This document shows positions 8,531-15,824 of a stretch of DNA of 64,000 bases, in pieces (positions within the stretch are counted from its first letter, which is position 1; every line of letters starts with the position of its first letter). The notes under the pieces were generated by a model. It did no database searches. It saw only the letters and a list, made by a program, of their open reading frames with translations, and was not told the origin of the DNA. Both the position numbers and the translations under genes were made by a program. Source of the DNA: an uncultured Ruminiclostridium sp. (GTDB lineage: Bacteria > Bacillota > Clostridia > Oscillospirales > Ruminococcaceae); contig CALXIO010000003.1 in assembly GCA_944388385.1 (NCBI GenBank), positions 32,796 to 96,795 of the forward strand, written 5' to 3'.

Positions 8531-10170
8531 ATGAAAAACATAAGCGCTAACGGCTACACAGCTAATGAGCAGCTTACAGCAAGACTGAGAATACTCAGAA
8601 AGATTATTGCATTTGTATTTGCAATAAATCTTATCATTGTTCGTCTTCTCGGCGGTTTTGCCACCGAAGCAAACATCAACTTCCAGAGCTTTGCTGCTGA
8701 AAACGGTGTAGCACAAACCTATTATACGGAAAACGTATACCAGACAGAGTTACCCTCTGTTCTTTCCGATACAGAGTTTAGCGAAACAGTTGAGTCTGAC
8801 CAGTCTGCGGTTTATGACAAGATGATCGGTGACGTATATAACGATGTATTCGGATATGCAGCAGATTTCAACCTCTTTACCGAGGGCGACTGCAAAATCA
8901 CACAGGCTGACTGCGGCGGCCGTATGGCTGTAGGCGGCGACCTTGATGTTACTGCTAACGGCGGTTGGTATGACATCAACACACAGAACAGAGACAGCCG
9001 TACAGATCCCGATGCTGCAGCTTCTCTTATCGTAGGCGGTACTGCTAACGTTCTTATGAACGAAGGTAACGTATGGGCTAACAACCTCGGCAACTTCAAC
9101 CACAACATGAGAGGCCAGGTAGTTGTAGGCGGTATAGGCAGCGAGGATTCAAAGTTCAGCTTTGAAAAGGCATTCGAGCAGCTCCGTGCTTCTTCTGAGC
9201 ACCTTGCATCACTTCCTGCAAACGGCACATACAGCGGTTACGGTTATGTTGAGCTTAACGGCTATGAGAAGATAAATGTATTTACCTTCACAGCTGAAGA
9301 GTGGAACAACATGGTAGGTACATCAAATAACTTTGAGCTTAAGATCAATGTTCCCGAGGGATCAAAGATACTTATCAACATTGTAGGCGGCGACGAGAAC
9401 ACAACTCTTAACCTTTGCCTCCACACCATTCTTAACGCACACAGATCCAGTCCACACAGGACTTCGGTGATATGCTCTTCAACGTAACAGATGCCGGAAC
9501 AGTAAATATCAATGGCTTCAATGGTTCTATCCTTGCTCCTAACTCTGAGGTTAAGGGCTTAGGCGGACACCAGCACGGCCAGATAATCTGCCAGAGCTTC
9601 GAGGGAAGCACTGAGTTTGGTATGTCCGATTTCGATCAGCCCGAAGCTGATGATGATTTCGATTTCGGCGATACAGATACTGACACAGACACAGATACTG
9701 ACACAGATACTGACACAGATACTGACACAGACACAGACACAGATACAGATACTGACACAGACACAGATACTGATACAGACACAGATACTGATACAGACAC
9801 AGATACCGATACTGACATAGACACAGACACAGACACAGACACAGATACTGACACAGATGAGGATGTTGAGCCCGAGCCCGAGCCTGTAGTTGATGATGAG
9901 GTTGAAGAAGTACCTCCCACAATCACAGACGGCGGTGAAGTTGAAAATGTTCCTCCTGCAACTGACGGCGGCGACGTTGAAAACGTTCCTCCCACAGAAG
10001 ATGAGGAGTTCACATTTGACGATACAACACCTCAGGGTGAAAAGCCCGACAACCCGGATACAGGTGTAGGCCTTGAGGGTGCAGGTGCTATCGGCGCATT
10101 CGCAGCAGCTGCTGCAGCAGGCGTAATTCTTGCGGCTAAGAACAAGAAGAAGTCTGAGGAAGAAGAATAA
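8531..10170 (+). pseudogene. Choice-of-anchor A surface protein with Asp-Thr repeat, frameshifted
   Basis: A large wall protein read in two frames. The first part (to about 9435) has an N-terminal hydrophobic export segment (IIAFVFAINLIIVRLL) and a choice-of-anchor A domain (NLFTEGDCKITQADCGGRMA, VGGDLDV). The second part, in the -1 frame, resumes the same domain (QSTQDFGDMLFNVTDAGTVN), then a ~31-unit Asp-Thr repeat, an acidic Pro-rich spacer with repeated GGxVENVPP, an NPDTG sortase-type motif, an Ala-rich membrane span and a Lys/Glu tail. Frame 1 is closed by TAA at 9433-9435, so the shift must lie just after it; restoring one base near 9436 (AAC GGC ACA) reads NGTQIQSTQDFGD. It is either a true one-base deletion or a sequence error. 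The start at 8531 uses GAGG six bases upstream; 8519 and 8528 are alternatives. Confidence 0.75.
9669..9861 (+). repeat. Asp-Thr hexanucleotide repeat tract
   Basis: About 190 bp of GAYACN units (gatacagatactgacacagac and variants) coding roughly 31 Asp-Thr pairs with one Ile substitution. It is a low-complexity, acidic stalk in the surface protein and is prone to slippage-driven length change. Confidence 0.95.
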
Positions 10171-10190
10171 TTCCTGAATTAAATAAAATA

Positions 10191-10217
10191 GGGTGCAGGA
10201 AGCTGCACCCTTGTTTT
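10191..10217 (+). terminator. Rho-independent terminator of the surface protein gene
   Basis: GGGTGCAG, loop GAAG, CTGCACCC, then TTGTTTTA, 20 bp after the stop codon at 10170. Confidence 0.88.
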
Positions 10218-10221
10218 ATGC

Positions 10222-10255
10222 AAAAAAATAAAGCCTGTAAAATACAGGCTTTTTA
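10222..10255 (-). terminator. Terminator of the ClC gene (bidirectional)
   Basis: AAGCCTGTA and TACAGGCTT pair around AAA; T-runs flank the stem on both strands. It sits directly after the ClC stop codon on the minus strand and could back up the plus-strand terminator next to it. Confidence 0.8.
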
Positions 10256-10262
10256 TTATTGC

Positions 10263-11525
10263 TTATTTTGTATGTCTGTTTATAAATTTGCTGTGAAGCT
10301 TTGAGTACATAATTTTCTGTCCGGTATAAAGTCCGTAGTAGCCGGATAATATATAACTTACCGAGCAGGCGGCGGTAAAGAACAAAATTCCCTCTCCGCC
10401 GAAAAGCTCAATGCTTAAAAACAGGGAAGTGACGGGGCAGTTTACAACTCCGCAGAAGAATGCCACAAGTCCCATAGCAGCACAAAATTGTGGGGGAAGT
10501 CCTATAAGGCTTCCGAACAGATTTCCGAAGGTAGCCCCGATAAAGAAGGAGGGAACTATCTCACCGCCCTTAAATCCACAGCTTATGGTAATAACGGTAA
10601 AGATGAGCTTTAATATAAATGCCTCCGGCCGGGAAGTACCCGAAAGGGCATTGTTTATAATATCCATACCGGTGCCGTTATAATCAGTACCGAATATCAT
10701 TGTCAGAATTACTACAACAGCACCGCCGGCAAAAATCTTTATATAGTCATTTTTTACCTTTTCCTTAAGCACCCCGGACAGCTTATGCATAGACCAGCAG
10801 AAAACTATACTAAGTACTGCTGTACAAGCCCCAAGGAGCATAGATCCCCCGAGAGTAAGCATATTCATTTCCGGGAATACTATTTCATATAAAAGGGGCT
10901 CAACCCCAAGAAAGGTAGCTATCAGAAATGCTATTATAGCCGCAAAAAAGCAGGGAACTATGGCGGTGTAGTAAAATACGCCAACGCTTATTACCTCCAT
11001 GGCAAAAAACGTGGCGGTAACCGGTGTGCAAAAAAGTGCGGAGAATAAACCACTCATACCGCACATAATAAGCATGGTGGATTCTCTTTCGTCCATTTTA
11101 AGCAGTCTTGCAAGCTCAGCCGACAGTCCGCCGCCTATTTGTAATGCTGCACCCTCTCTTCCTGCAGAGCCGCCGAAAAGGTGGGTAATAAAGGCGGATA
11201 CGAATATAAGGGGCGCCATTCTTACCGGAATTTTTGCCTCAGTGCGGATAGAGGATATAACTATATTAGTACCCGGGTCATTTTTAAGTCCGCATATATG
11301 ATATAAAAACACAATTCCCAGACCCGCTACGGGAAGAAAATAAATAAGCACCTCATTTTCCGTTCTTACCTTTGTGGCAAGCTCCATTACCATGTGAAAG
11401 GCAGTACCGGTAATACCGCAGAGTATTCCGATAATACCTGACAATAACAACCATTTAAAAAATGTACGTAATGTTATGTAAATTCTTTCAGAACGGATAA
11501 ATACAGGCTTTAAGAAATTTTTCAT
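10263..11525 (-). CDS. ClC-family chloride/anion channel or antiporter
   Basis: A 420-residue polytopic membrane protein of the ClC family with about ten hydrophobic segments. The conserved filter loop appears as GSAGREGAALQIGGG (the glutamate of GREG is the gating/proton glutamate), and the first loop reads NDPGTNIVISSI in place of the classical GSGIP. The third loop region GGEIVPSFFIGA is also present. There are no C-terminal CBS domains. The divergence at the first loop is reminiscent of fluoride-type or other non-canonical ClC proteins, but I cannot assign the ion. The start at 11525 (MKNFLKPVF) has GGTGA six bases upstream; 11537 is possible but weaker. The gene stands alone, convergent with the surface protein. 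Confidence 0.9.
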   Translation of the reverse strand: MKNFLKPVFIRSERIYITLRTFFKWLLLSGIIGILCGITGTAFHMVMELATKVRTENEVLIYFLPVAGLGIVFLYHICGLKNDPGTNIVISSIRTEAKIPVRMAPLIFVSAFITHLFGGSAGREGAALQIGGGLSAELARLLKMDERESTMLIMCGMSGLFSALFCTPVTATFFAMEVISVGVFYYTAIVPCFFAAIIAFLIATFLGVEPLLYEIVFPEMNMLTLGGSMLLGACTAVLSIVFCWSMHKLSGVLKEKVKNDYIKIFAGGAVVVILTMIFGTDYNGTGMDIINNALSGTSRPEAFILKLIFTVITISCGFKGGEIVPSFFIGATFGNLFGSLIGLPPQFCAAMGLVAFFCGVVNCPVTSLFLSIELFGGEGILFFTAACSVSYILSGYYGLYTGQKIMYSKLHSKFINRHTK

Positions 11526-11700
11526 AATTATCACCATTTGCTTTCTGTAGTCATAATTGTAGCATATCTAAGGTGATTTGTAAAGGAAAAAAGGACTTTA
11601 TCGGTAATTTTGGGGCGGTTTATAACAAATGCCTAAAAATAAACTAAAAATCCCTTGAAATATGGCGAAAATTTTGTTAAAAAATCCACAAAGAAATACA

Positions 11701-11729
11701 TTGAATTTACCGGAGGTTTATTGTATAAT
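11701..11729 (+). promoter_or_regulatory. Sigma-A promoter of oadG-oadB
   Basis: TTGAAT (11701-11706), 17-bp spacer, TATAAT (11724-11729), about 90 bp ahead of oadG. Confidence 0.82.
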
Positions 11730-11815
11730 TATATTAGCTTTATGCGGTCTTTTGACTGCATATACCGTGACGGAACTTTTGCCACGGAAACTTAAAAAGA
11801 AACGGAGAGAAGCAC

Positions 11816-12238
11816 ATGGATAATTTATTGCAGGTTATGGCAATAATTACGGAGGAAACCGCCTCCCAGAATATGGCCGGCATGTGGGCAACAGTTATCA
11901 CCGGTCTTGTAGTAGTATTCCTCATTCTTGCTTTACTTATCTTTTTACTTTCCATTATAAGCTGGGTAAGTAGATTAGGCGAAAAGAAAGAAAAGAAAAA
12001 CGAGCCTGAGGTAAAGGCAGCCCCCGCACCGACACCGGCAGCACCGGTTATTGAGGAAGCTGTTATTGAGGAAGAAGAGGACGACGCTGAAATTATCGCA
12101 GTTATCTCTGCGGCAATTGCGGCATACTCTGCTCAGGACGGCAACAATTATGTAGTAAAGAGAATTAAGCGTTCAGAAAAGCAGCCTCGTTCAAGCTGGG
12201 GTAATGCAGGTGTTCAGGAAAACACCAGACCCTTCTGA
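11816..12238 (+). CDS. oadG: Sodium pump decarboxylase gamma subunit (OadG family)
   Basis: A 140-residue membrane protein: short N-terminus, one transmembrane helix (about residues 22-46, ATVITGLVVVFLILALLIF), a Glu/Ala/Pro-rich linker, and the C-terminal signature RSSWGNAGVQENTRPF that is typical of gamma/delta subunits of sodium-translocating decarboxylases. It anchors the soluble carboxyltransferase and biotin carrier to the beta-subunit. CGGAGAGAAGCAC precedes the ATG. oadB follows 23 bp later, making a two-gene operon; the soluble subunits are not next to it but lie at 47.3-50.5 kb on the other strand. Confidence 0.9.
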   Translation: MDNLLQVMAIITEETASQNMAGMWATVITGLVVVFLILALLIFLLSIISWVSRLGEKKEKKNEPEVKAAPAPTPAAPVIEEAVIEEEEDDAEIIAVISAAIAAYSAQDGNNYVVKRIKRSEKQPRSSWGNAGVQENTRPF

Positions 12239-12261
12239 CAGACTGAGAAAAGGAGATTAAA

Positions 12262-13479
12262 ATGCAAGTTATTGATGTATTTCTTAATACCCTTAAGGAG
12301 CTGACGCTGAATTCCGGTTTTTGCAATGTATCGGTACAGCAGGCACTGATGCTTCTTATTTCATTTGTACTTATGTATCTTGCCATTGTAAGAAAGTATG
12401 AGCCCTTACTGCTCTTACCTATTGCCTTTGGTATGATGCTTACAAACATTCCCGGCGCGAATATGTATCACCCCGAATTCTTTATCGGTGATGAAGCTAT
12501 CGCAAACGGTGTAGACTATGGCCAGGTTCTTCATGACGGCGGACTTCTTGATATTATATATCTCGGCGTTAAGCTTCAGATATTCCCGCCCCTTATCTTC
12601 CTTGGCATAGGATGTATGACCGACTTCGGTCCCCTTATTGCAAACCCCAAGAGCTTGCTCTTAGGTGCGGCAGCACAGGCAGGTATCTTCGTTACCTTCC
12701 TTGGCGCTTGTCTTTTAAGCTTTACAGGTATAGAAGAGGTTACCTTCACATTCAAGGAAGCGGCTTCTATCGGTATTATCGGTGGTGCGGATGGTCCTAC
12801 CGCCATATTCTTGACCACTGAACTGGCACCACAGCTACTTGGCTCAATCGCCGTTGCGGCATATTCTTACATGGCTCTTGTTCCTATCATTCAGCCTCCT
12901 ATCATGATGGCACTCACCACAAAGAAGGAAAGAGCAGTTGTAATGGGACAGTTAAGACCTGTTACAAAGAGAGAAAAGATTGTATTCCCCATTGCGGTTA
13001 CTCTTATAGTTGCATTCGTTGTACCGGATGCTACACCCCTTGTAGGTATGCTTATGCTTGGTAACCTGTTCAGAGAAAGCGGCGTTGTTGACAGACTTGT
13101 AAAGACTGCTTCCAACGAGCTTATGAACATTATCACAATTATGCTGGGTACTGTTGTAGGTGCTACCGCAACAGCTGAAAACTTCCTCAGCGTTAAGACA
13201 CTTCTTATTATTGCTCTCGGTCTTATTGCATTCTCTATCGGTACAGCCGGAGGCGTACTCTTCGGTAAGGTTATGTATAAGTTTTCCGGCGGCAAGATCA
13301 ACCCCCTTATCGGCTCAGCCGGTGTATCAGCCGTTCCTATGGCAGCCCGTGTATCTCAGATAGTAGGTTCAAAGGAAAATCCCTCAAACTTCCTTCTCAT
13401 GCACGCTATGGGCCCCAACGTTGCAGGCGTTATCGGTTCTGCAGTTGCGGCAGGTGTACTGCTTAACATCTTCGGCTAA
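12262..13479 (+). CDS. oadB: Sodium-translocating decarboxylase beta subunit
   Basis: A 405-residue integral membrane protein of the OadB/GcdB/MmdB family that couples decarboxylation of carboxybiotin to export of sodium ions. Family hallmarks include IGIIGGADGPTAIFLTTELA (the essential Asp of the GGADGPT loop) and the C-terminal segment NFLLMHAMGPNVAGVIGSAV. About nine transmembrane segments are visible. AAAGGAG precedes the ATG at 12262. It is co-transcribed with oadG and ends before a strong terminator. The substrate (oxaloacetate, methylmalonyl-CoA or glutaconyl-CoA) cannot be told from this subunit. Confidence 0.94.
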   Translation: MQVIDVFLNTLKELTLNSGFCNVSVQQALMLLISFVLMYLAIVRKYEPLLLLPIAFGMMLTNIPGANMYHPEFFIGDEAIANGVDYGQVLHDGGLLDIIYLGVKLQIFPPLIFLGIGCMTDFGPLIANPKSLLLGAAAQAGIFVTFLGACLLSFTGIEEVTFTFKEAASIGIIGGADGPTAIFLTTELAPQLLGSIAVAAYSYMALVPIIQPPIMMALTTKKERAVVMGQLRPVTKREKIVFPIAVTLIVAFVVPDATPLVGMLMLGNLFRESGVVDRLVKTASNELMNIITIMLGTVVGATATAENFLSVKTLLIIALGLIAFSIGTAGGVLFGKVMYKFSGGKINPLIGSAGVSAVPMAARVSQIVGSKENPSNFLLMHAMGPNVAGVIGSAVAAGVLLNIFG

Positions 13480-13495
13480 TAATTTAAAAACAATA

Positions 13496-13528
13496 AAGGT
13501 CACGCAAATTTTGCGTGACCTTTTTTAT
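13496..13528 (+). terminator. Rho-independent terminator of oadGB
   Basis: AAAGGTCACGCAAA pairs with TTGCGTGACCTTT around a very short loop, followed by TTTTATTTT. It starts 17 bp after the oadB stop. Confidence 0.92.
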
Positions 13529-13570
13529 TTTCAAAAGCATGAGGTATCTGCTTTCAGAGTGCATTTTATA

Positions 13571-13600
13571 TAAAAAATAAGCCCGGAATAATCCGGGCTT
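13571..13600 (-). terminator. Terminator after the HPr-like gene
   Basis: Minus strand AAGCCCGG, ATTATT loop, CCGGGCTT, then ATTTTTTATA, just downstream of the stop codon at 13613. Confidence 0.85.
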
Positions 13601-13612
13601 AAATTTACTTTC

Positions 13613-13843
13613 TTACTTTACGATAAAGCTGTCAAGCTCAGCCATAAGGTCATCACAATCATCAGAGTGAACTCTCATCTCTAAGGGCTTAGAGAGGTCA
13701 AGACTGAAGATACCCATAATGGACTTAGCATCGATTGCATATCTGCCGCTTACGATATCTACATCGTAGCTGCACTTAGCAACGATATTAACGAACTGCT
13801 TTACATTTTCGATTGTGTCAATTCTGATTTCTGCTACTTTCAT
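13613..13843 (-). CDS. HPr-like protein without the active-site histidine (copy A)
   Basis: A 76-residue protein with the HPr (PTS phosphocarrier) fold pattern. The GLHARPA loop that carries His15 is absent; the equivalent stretch is IENVKQFVN. The region around the regulatory serine is well preserved (DAKS41IMGIFSLDL, compare KS46IMGxxSL in HPr and Crh). It therefore cannot pass phosphate from enzyme I, but may still be a Ser-phosphorylated regulator or have another role. AAAGGATGGTTTTATC precedes the ATG at 13843. It lies 128 bp downstream of a close paralogue on the same strand, and a terminator follows. Confidence 0.85.
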   Translation of the reverse strand: MKVAEIRIDTIENVKQFVNIVAKCSYDVDIVSGRYAIDAKSIMGIFSLDLSKPLEMRVHSDDCDDLMAELDSFIVK

Positions 13844-13971
13844 GATAAAACCATCCTTTCATAATGAGGTTTATTTCCACATTTCTATTTTACCTGTTTC
13901 CTTGGGAAATGTCAACACCTATCGCAGAGTAGGTAAGAATTATTTCCCGCCTTTAAGTGATTTGCTTTGGA

Positions 13972-14199
13972 TTACGCTAAAAATTCCTTTACTTCGTCCT
14001 CGATTGCTGCGGTGTCATCTGAATGAAGTGTCAGTGTAAGCACTTTTGTTAAATCAAGGCTGAATAAACCCATAATAGACTTTGCGTCTACTACATACTT
14101 GCCTACTGTGATATCGCAATCAAAGGGATAGCGGTTGACCACATTGACAAAGTTCTTAACGTCGTCGATAGTATCGAGCTTTACTTTTAATTCCTTCAT
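13972..14199 (-). CDS. HPr-like protein without the active-site histidine (copy B)
   Basis: A 75-residue paralogue of the next gene downstream, with the same layout: His15 loop replaced by IDDVKNFVN, serine motif kept (DAKS41IMGLFSLDL), acidic C-terminus (IEDEVKEFLA). Roughly half of the residues match copy A. GAAAGGGGCGACTTAT is the ribosome site before the ATG at 14199. No other PTS component or HPr kinase is in the window. As with copy A, phosphocarrier function is excluded by the missing histidine; a Crh-like regulatory role is only a suggestion. Confidence 0.85.
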   Translation of the reverse strand: MKELKVKLDTIDDVKNFVNVVNRYPFDCDITVGKYVVDAKSIMGLFSLDLTKVLTLTLHSDDTAAIEDEVKEFLA

Positions 14200-14340
14200 A
14201 TAAGTCGCCCCTTTCAGTGCTTCTATATTGTTCTACTTTTCTTTCTTTTGTGTCTATGTAAGGTCTGCGTTCCTTACAGCTTTATAATATCAGCAAATTT
14301 TGACATAGTCAAGAGCAAAATTGTCATATTTTCCGAACAC

Positions 14341-14369
14341 TTGCAAAATTCGTAATTTTCAAGTATAAT
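14341..14369 (+). promoter_or_regulatory. Sigma-A promoter of mtaB
   Basis: TTGCAA (14341-14346), 17-bp spacer, TATAAT (14364-14369), about 55 bp upstream of the mtaB start. Confidence 0.78.
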
Positions 14370-14424
14370 ATAAAAAAGAAACATCATTTTTTGGTGAAAC
14401 TAAACAATAAAAAGAGTGGTTTTT

Positions 14425-15720
14425 ATGAAATATGCTATACAAACCTTTGGCTGTAAGGTAAATCAATATGAAAGCTCAGCCATAGGGAAGGCTATGACTG
14501 ACAGAGGGTTTACCCTTACTGAGGACTATCTCACAGCGGATATAGTAATTATCAACTCCTGCTCAGTAACCGACAACAGCGACAAAAAGGCAGAGCATCT
14601 TATAAATAAAATAAAAAGAAGCAATCCCTTTTCTATAGTATGCCTGTGCGGCTGCTTTCCCCAGAGCTTTCCCGAAAGGGCAAAATCACTTCCTGCGGAT
14701 ATTATAATAGGCACAGAGCATAAGACAGCCCTTGCGGATACTATTATGAGCTTTTGCGAAAACAGGGCAAGGGTGGAAAATATCCCCCCAAGACCTGTAG
14801 GCAAGCCTTACGAAAGTTATTCCTATTCGGATATGGAGAAAACAAGGGCATTTATTAAAATAGAGGACGGCTGTGACAGATTTTGTTCATACTGCATAAT
14901 TCCTACCGCCAGAGGCTCAGTAAGATCAAGGGATTTATCCGACATAGTAAAGGAAACAAAGTTCCAGGTACAAATGGGTCACAAGGAAATAGTCCTTGTG
15001 GGAATAAATCTTTCCTGCTACGGCATTGACATGGGATTAAGGCTGTCTGATGCGGTAAGGGCGGTAGCAGATGTTGATGGGGTAGTAAGGGTAAGGTTAT
15101 CCTCCTTAGAGCCTGATATGATGGACGACAGGGAAATGAAGGCATTATCCGAAATACCAAAGCTATGCCCCCATTTTCATCTTGCCTTGCAGTCCGGCTG
15201 TGATGATACCTTAAAGCGAATGAACAGAAGATACACAACAGAGGAATATAAGGGGGTAGTAGCCGGGTTAAGACAGCTATTCCCGGGGTGCAGTATAACT
15301 ACCGATATAATGGTTGGTTTTGCAGGGGAAACCGAGGAGGAATTTAAAGCCACCATGGATTTTGTGCGGGAGATAGGTTTTGCCTCAATGCACGTATTTA
15401 CCTATTCTGTAAGGCAGGGAACAGCGGCGGCAAAAAGAAATGACTTTGTGGATAAGAATACAGCCGCAAGACGCTATAAGGAAATGACCGCCCTTGCAGG
15501 TAAAATGAAGGAGGAGTATTTTAATTCCCTTATAGGTAAGGAATTTGAGGTGCTTATTCAAAAGCGTGAAAGCGAGGATTACGCAAACGGCCTTACTCCA
15601 CAGTATGCTCCGGTGAGAATATACCAAAGTAATGCAAAAAAGCATGATCTTATAAGGGTAAGGATAAAAAATACCAACGGCGCACAATTTTGTGTGGGAG
15701 AAGAAATAAAATACTTGTAA
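14425..15720 (+). CDS. mtaB: tRNA t6A37 methylthiotransferase MtaB
   Basis: A 431-residue radical-SAM methylthiotransferase that converts t6A37 to ms2t6A37 in ANN-decoding tRNAs. The N-terminal UPF0004 domain carries the first cluster cysteines in QTFGCKVNQYES (the CKVNQYE form separates MtaB from MiaB and RimO), NSCSVT and CGCFPQ. The radical-SAM motif CDRFCSYCIIPTARG lies near residue 150, and a TRAM domain forms the C-terminus. The start was set at the ATG at 14425, with GAGTGG upstream; a GTG at 14416 is in frame but overlaps that site. A single gene with its own promoter. Confidence 0.95.
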   Translation: MKYAIQTFGCKVNQYESSAIGKAMTDRGFTLTEDYLTADIVIINSCSVTDNSDKKAEHLINKIKRSNPFSIVCLCGCFPQSFPERAKSLPADIIIGTEHKTALADTIMSFCENRARVENIPPRPVGKPYESYSYSDMEKTRAFIKIEDGCDRFCSYCIIPTARGSVRSRDLSDIVKETKFQVQMGHKEIVLVGINLSCYGIDMGLRLSDAVRAVADVDGVVRVRLSSLEPDMMDDREMKALSEIPKLCPHFHLALQSGCDDTLKRMNRRYTTEEYKGVVAGLRQLFPGCSITTDIMVGFAGETEEEFKATMDFVREIGFASMHVFTYSVRQGTAAAKRNDFVDKNTAARRYKEMTALAGKMKEEYFNSLIGKEFEVLIQKRESEDYANGLTPQYAPVRIYQSNAKKHDLIRVRIKNTNGAQFCVGEEIKYL

Positions 15721-15777
15721 TTCACAGTACATTGTAGTATAATTATAGGTAGAGTTTTGTCAAAGGCTGTAAAAACC

Positions 15778-15805
15778 TTGACAAATGCCGTAAATTATGT
15801 ATATA
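15778..15805 (+). promoter_or_regulatory. Probable promoter of purL
   Basis: TTGACA (15778-15783), 16-bp spacer, TATATA (15800-15805), only ~20 bp ahead of the start codon, so the leader would be very short. No purine riboswitch or PurBox pair was seen. Confidence 0.55.
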
Positions 15806-15824
15806 CAAAAGACGGAGGAAGCTT

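Noticed and set aside
9669..9861. CRISPR-like periodicity
   Set aside because: The repeat unit is 6 bp and coding (Asp-Thr); there are no spacers or cas genes.
9636..10013. Long antisense frame over the Asp-Thr tract encoding a Ser-Val repeat
   Set aside because: It is a mirror of the hexanucleotide repeat on the other strand, has no ribosome site, and shows no domain.
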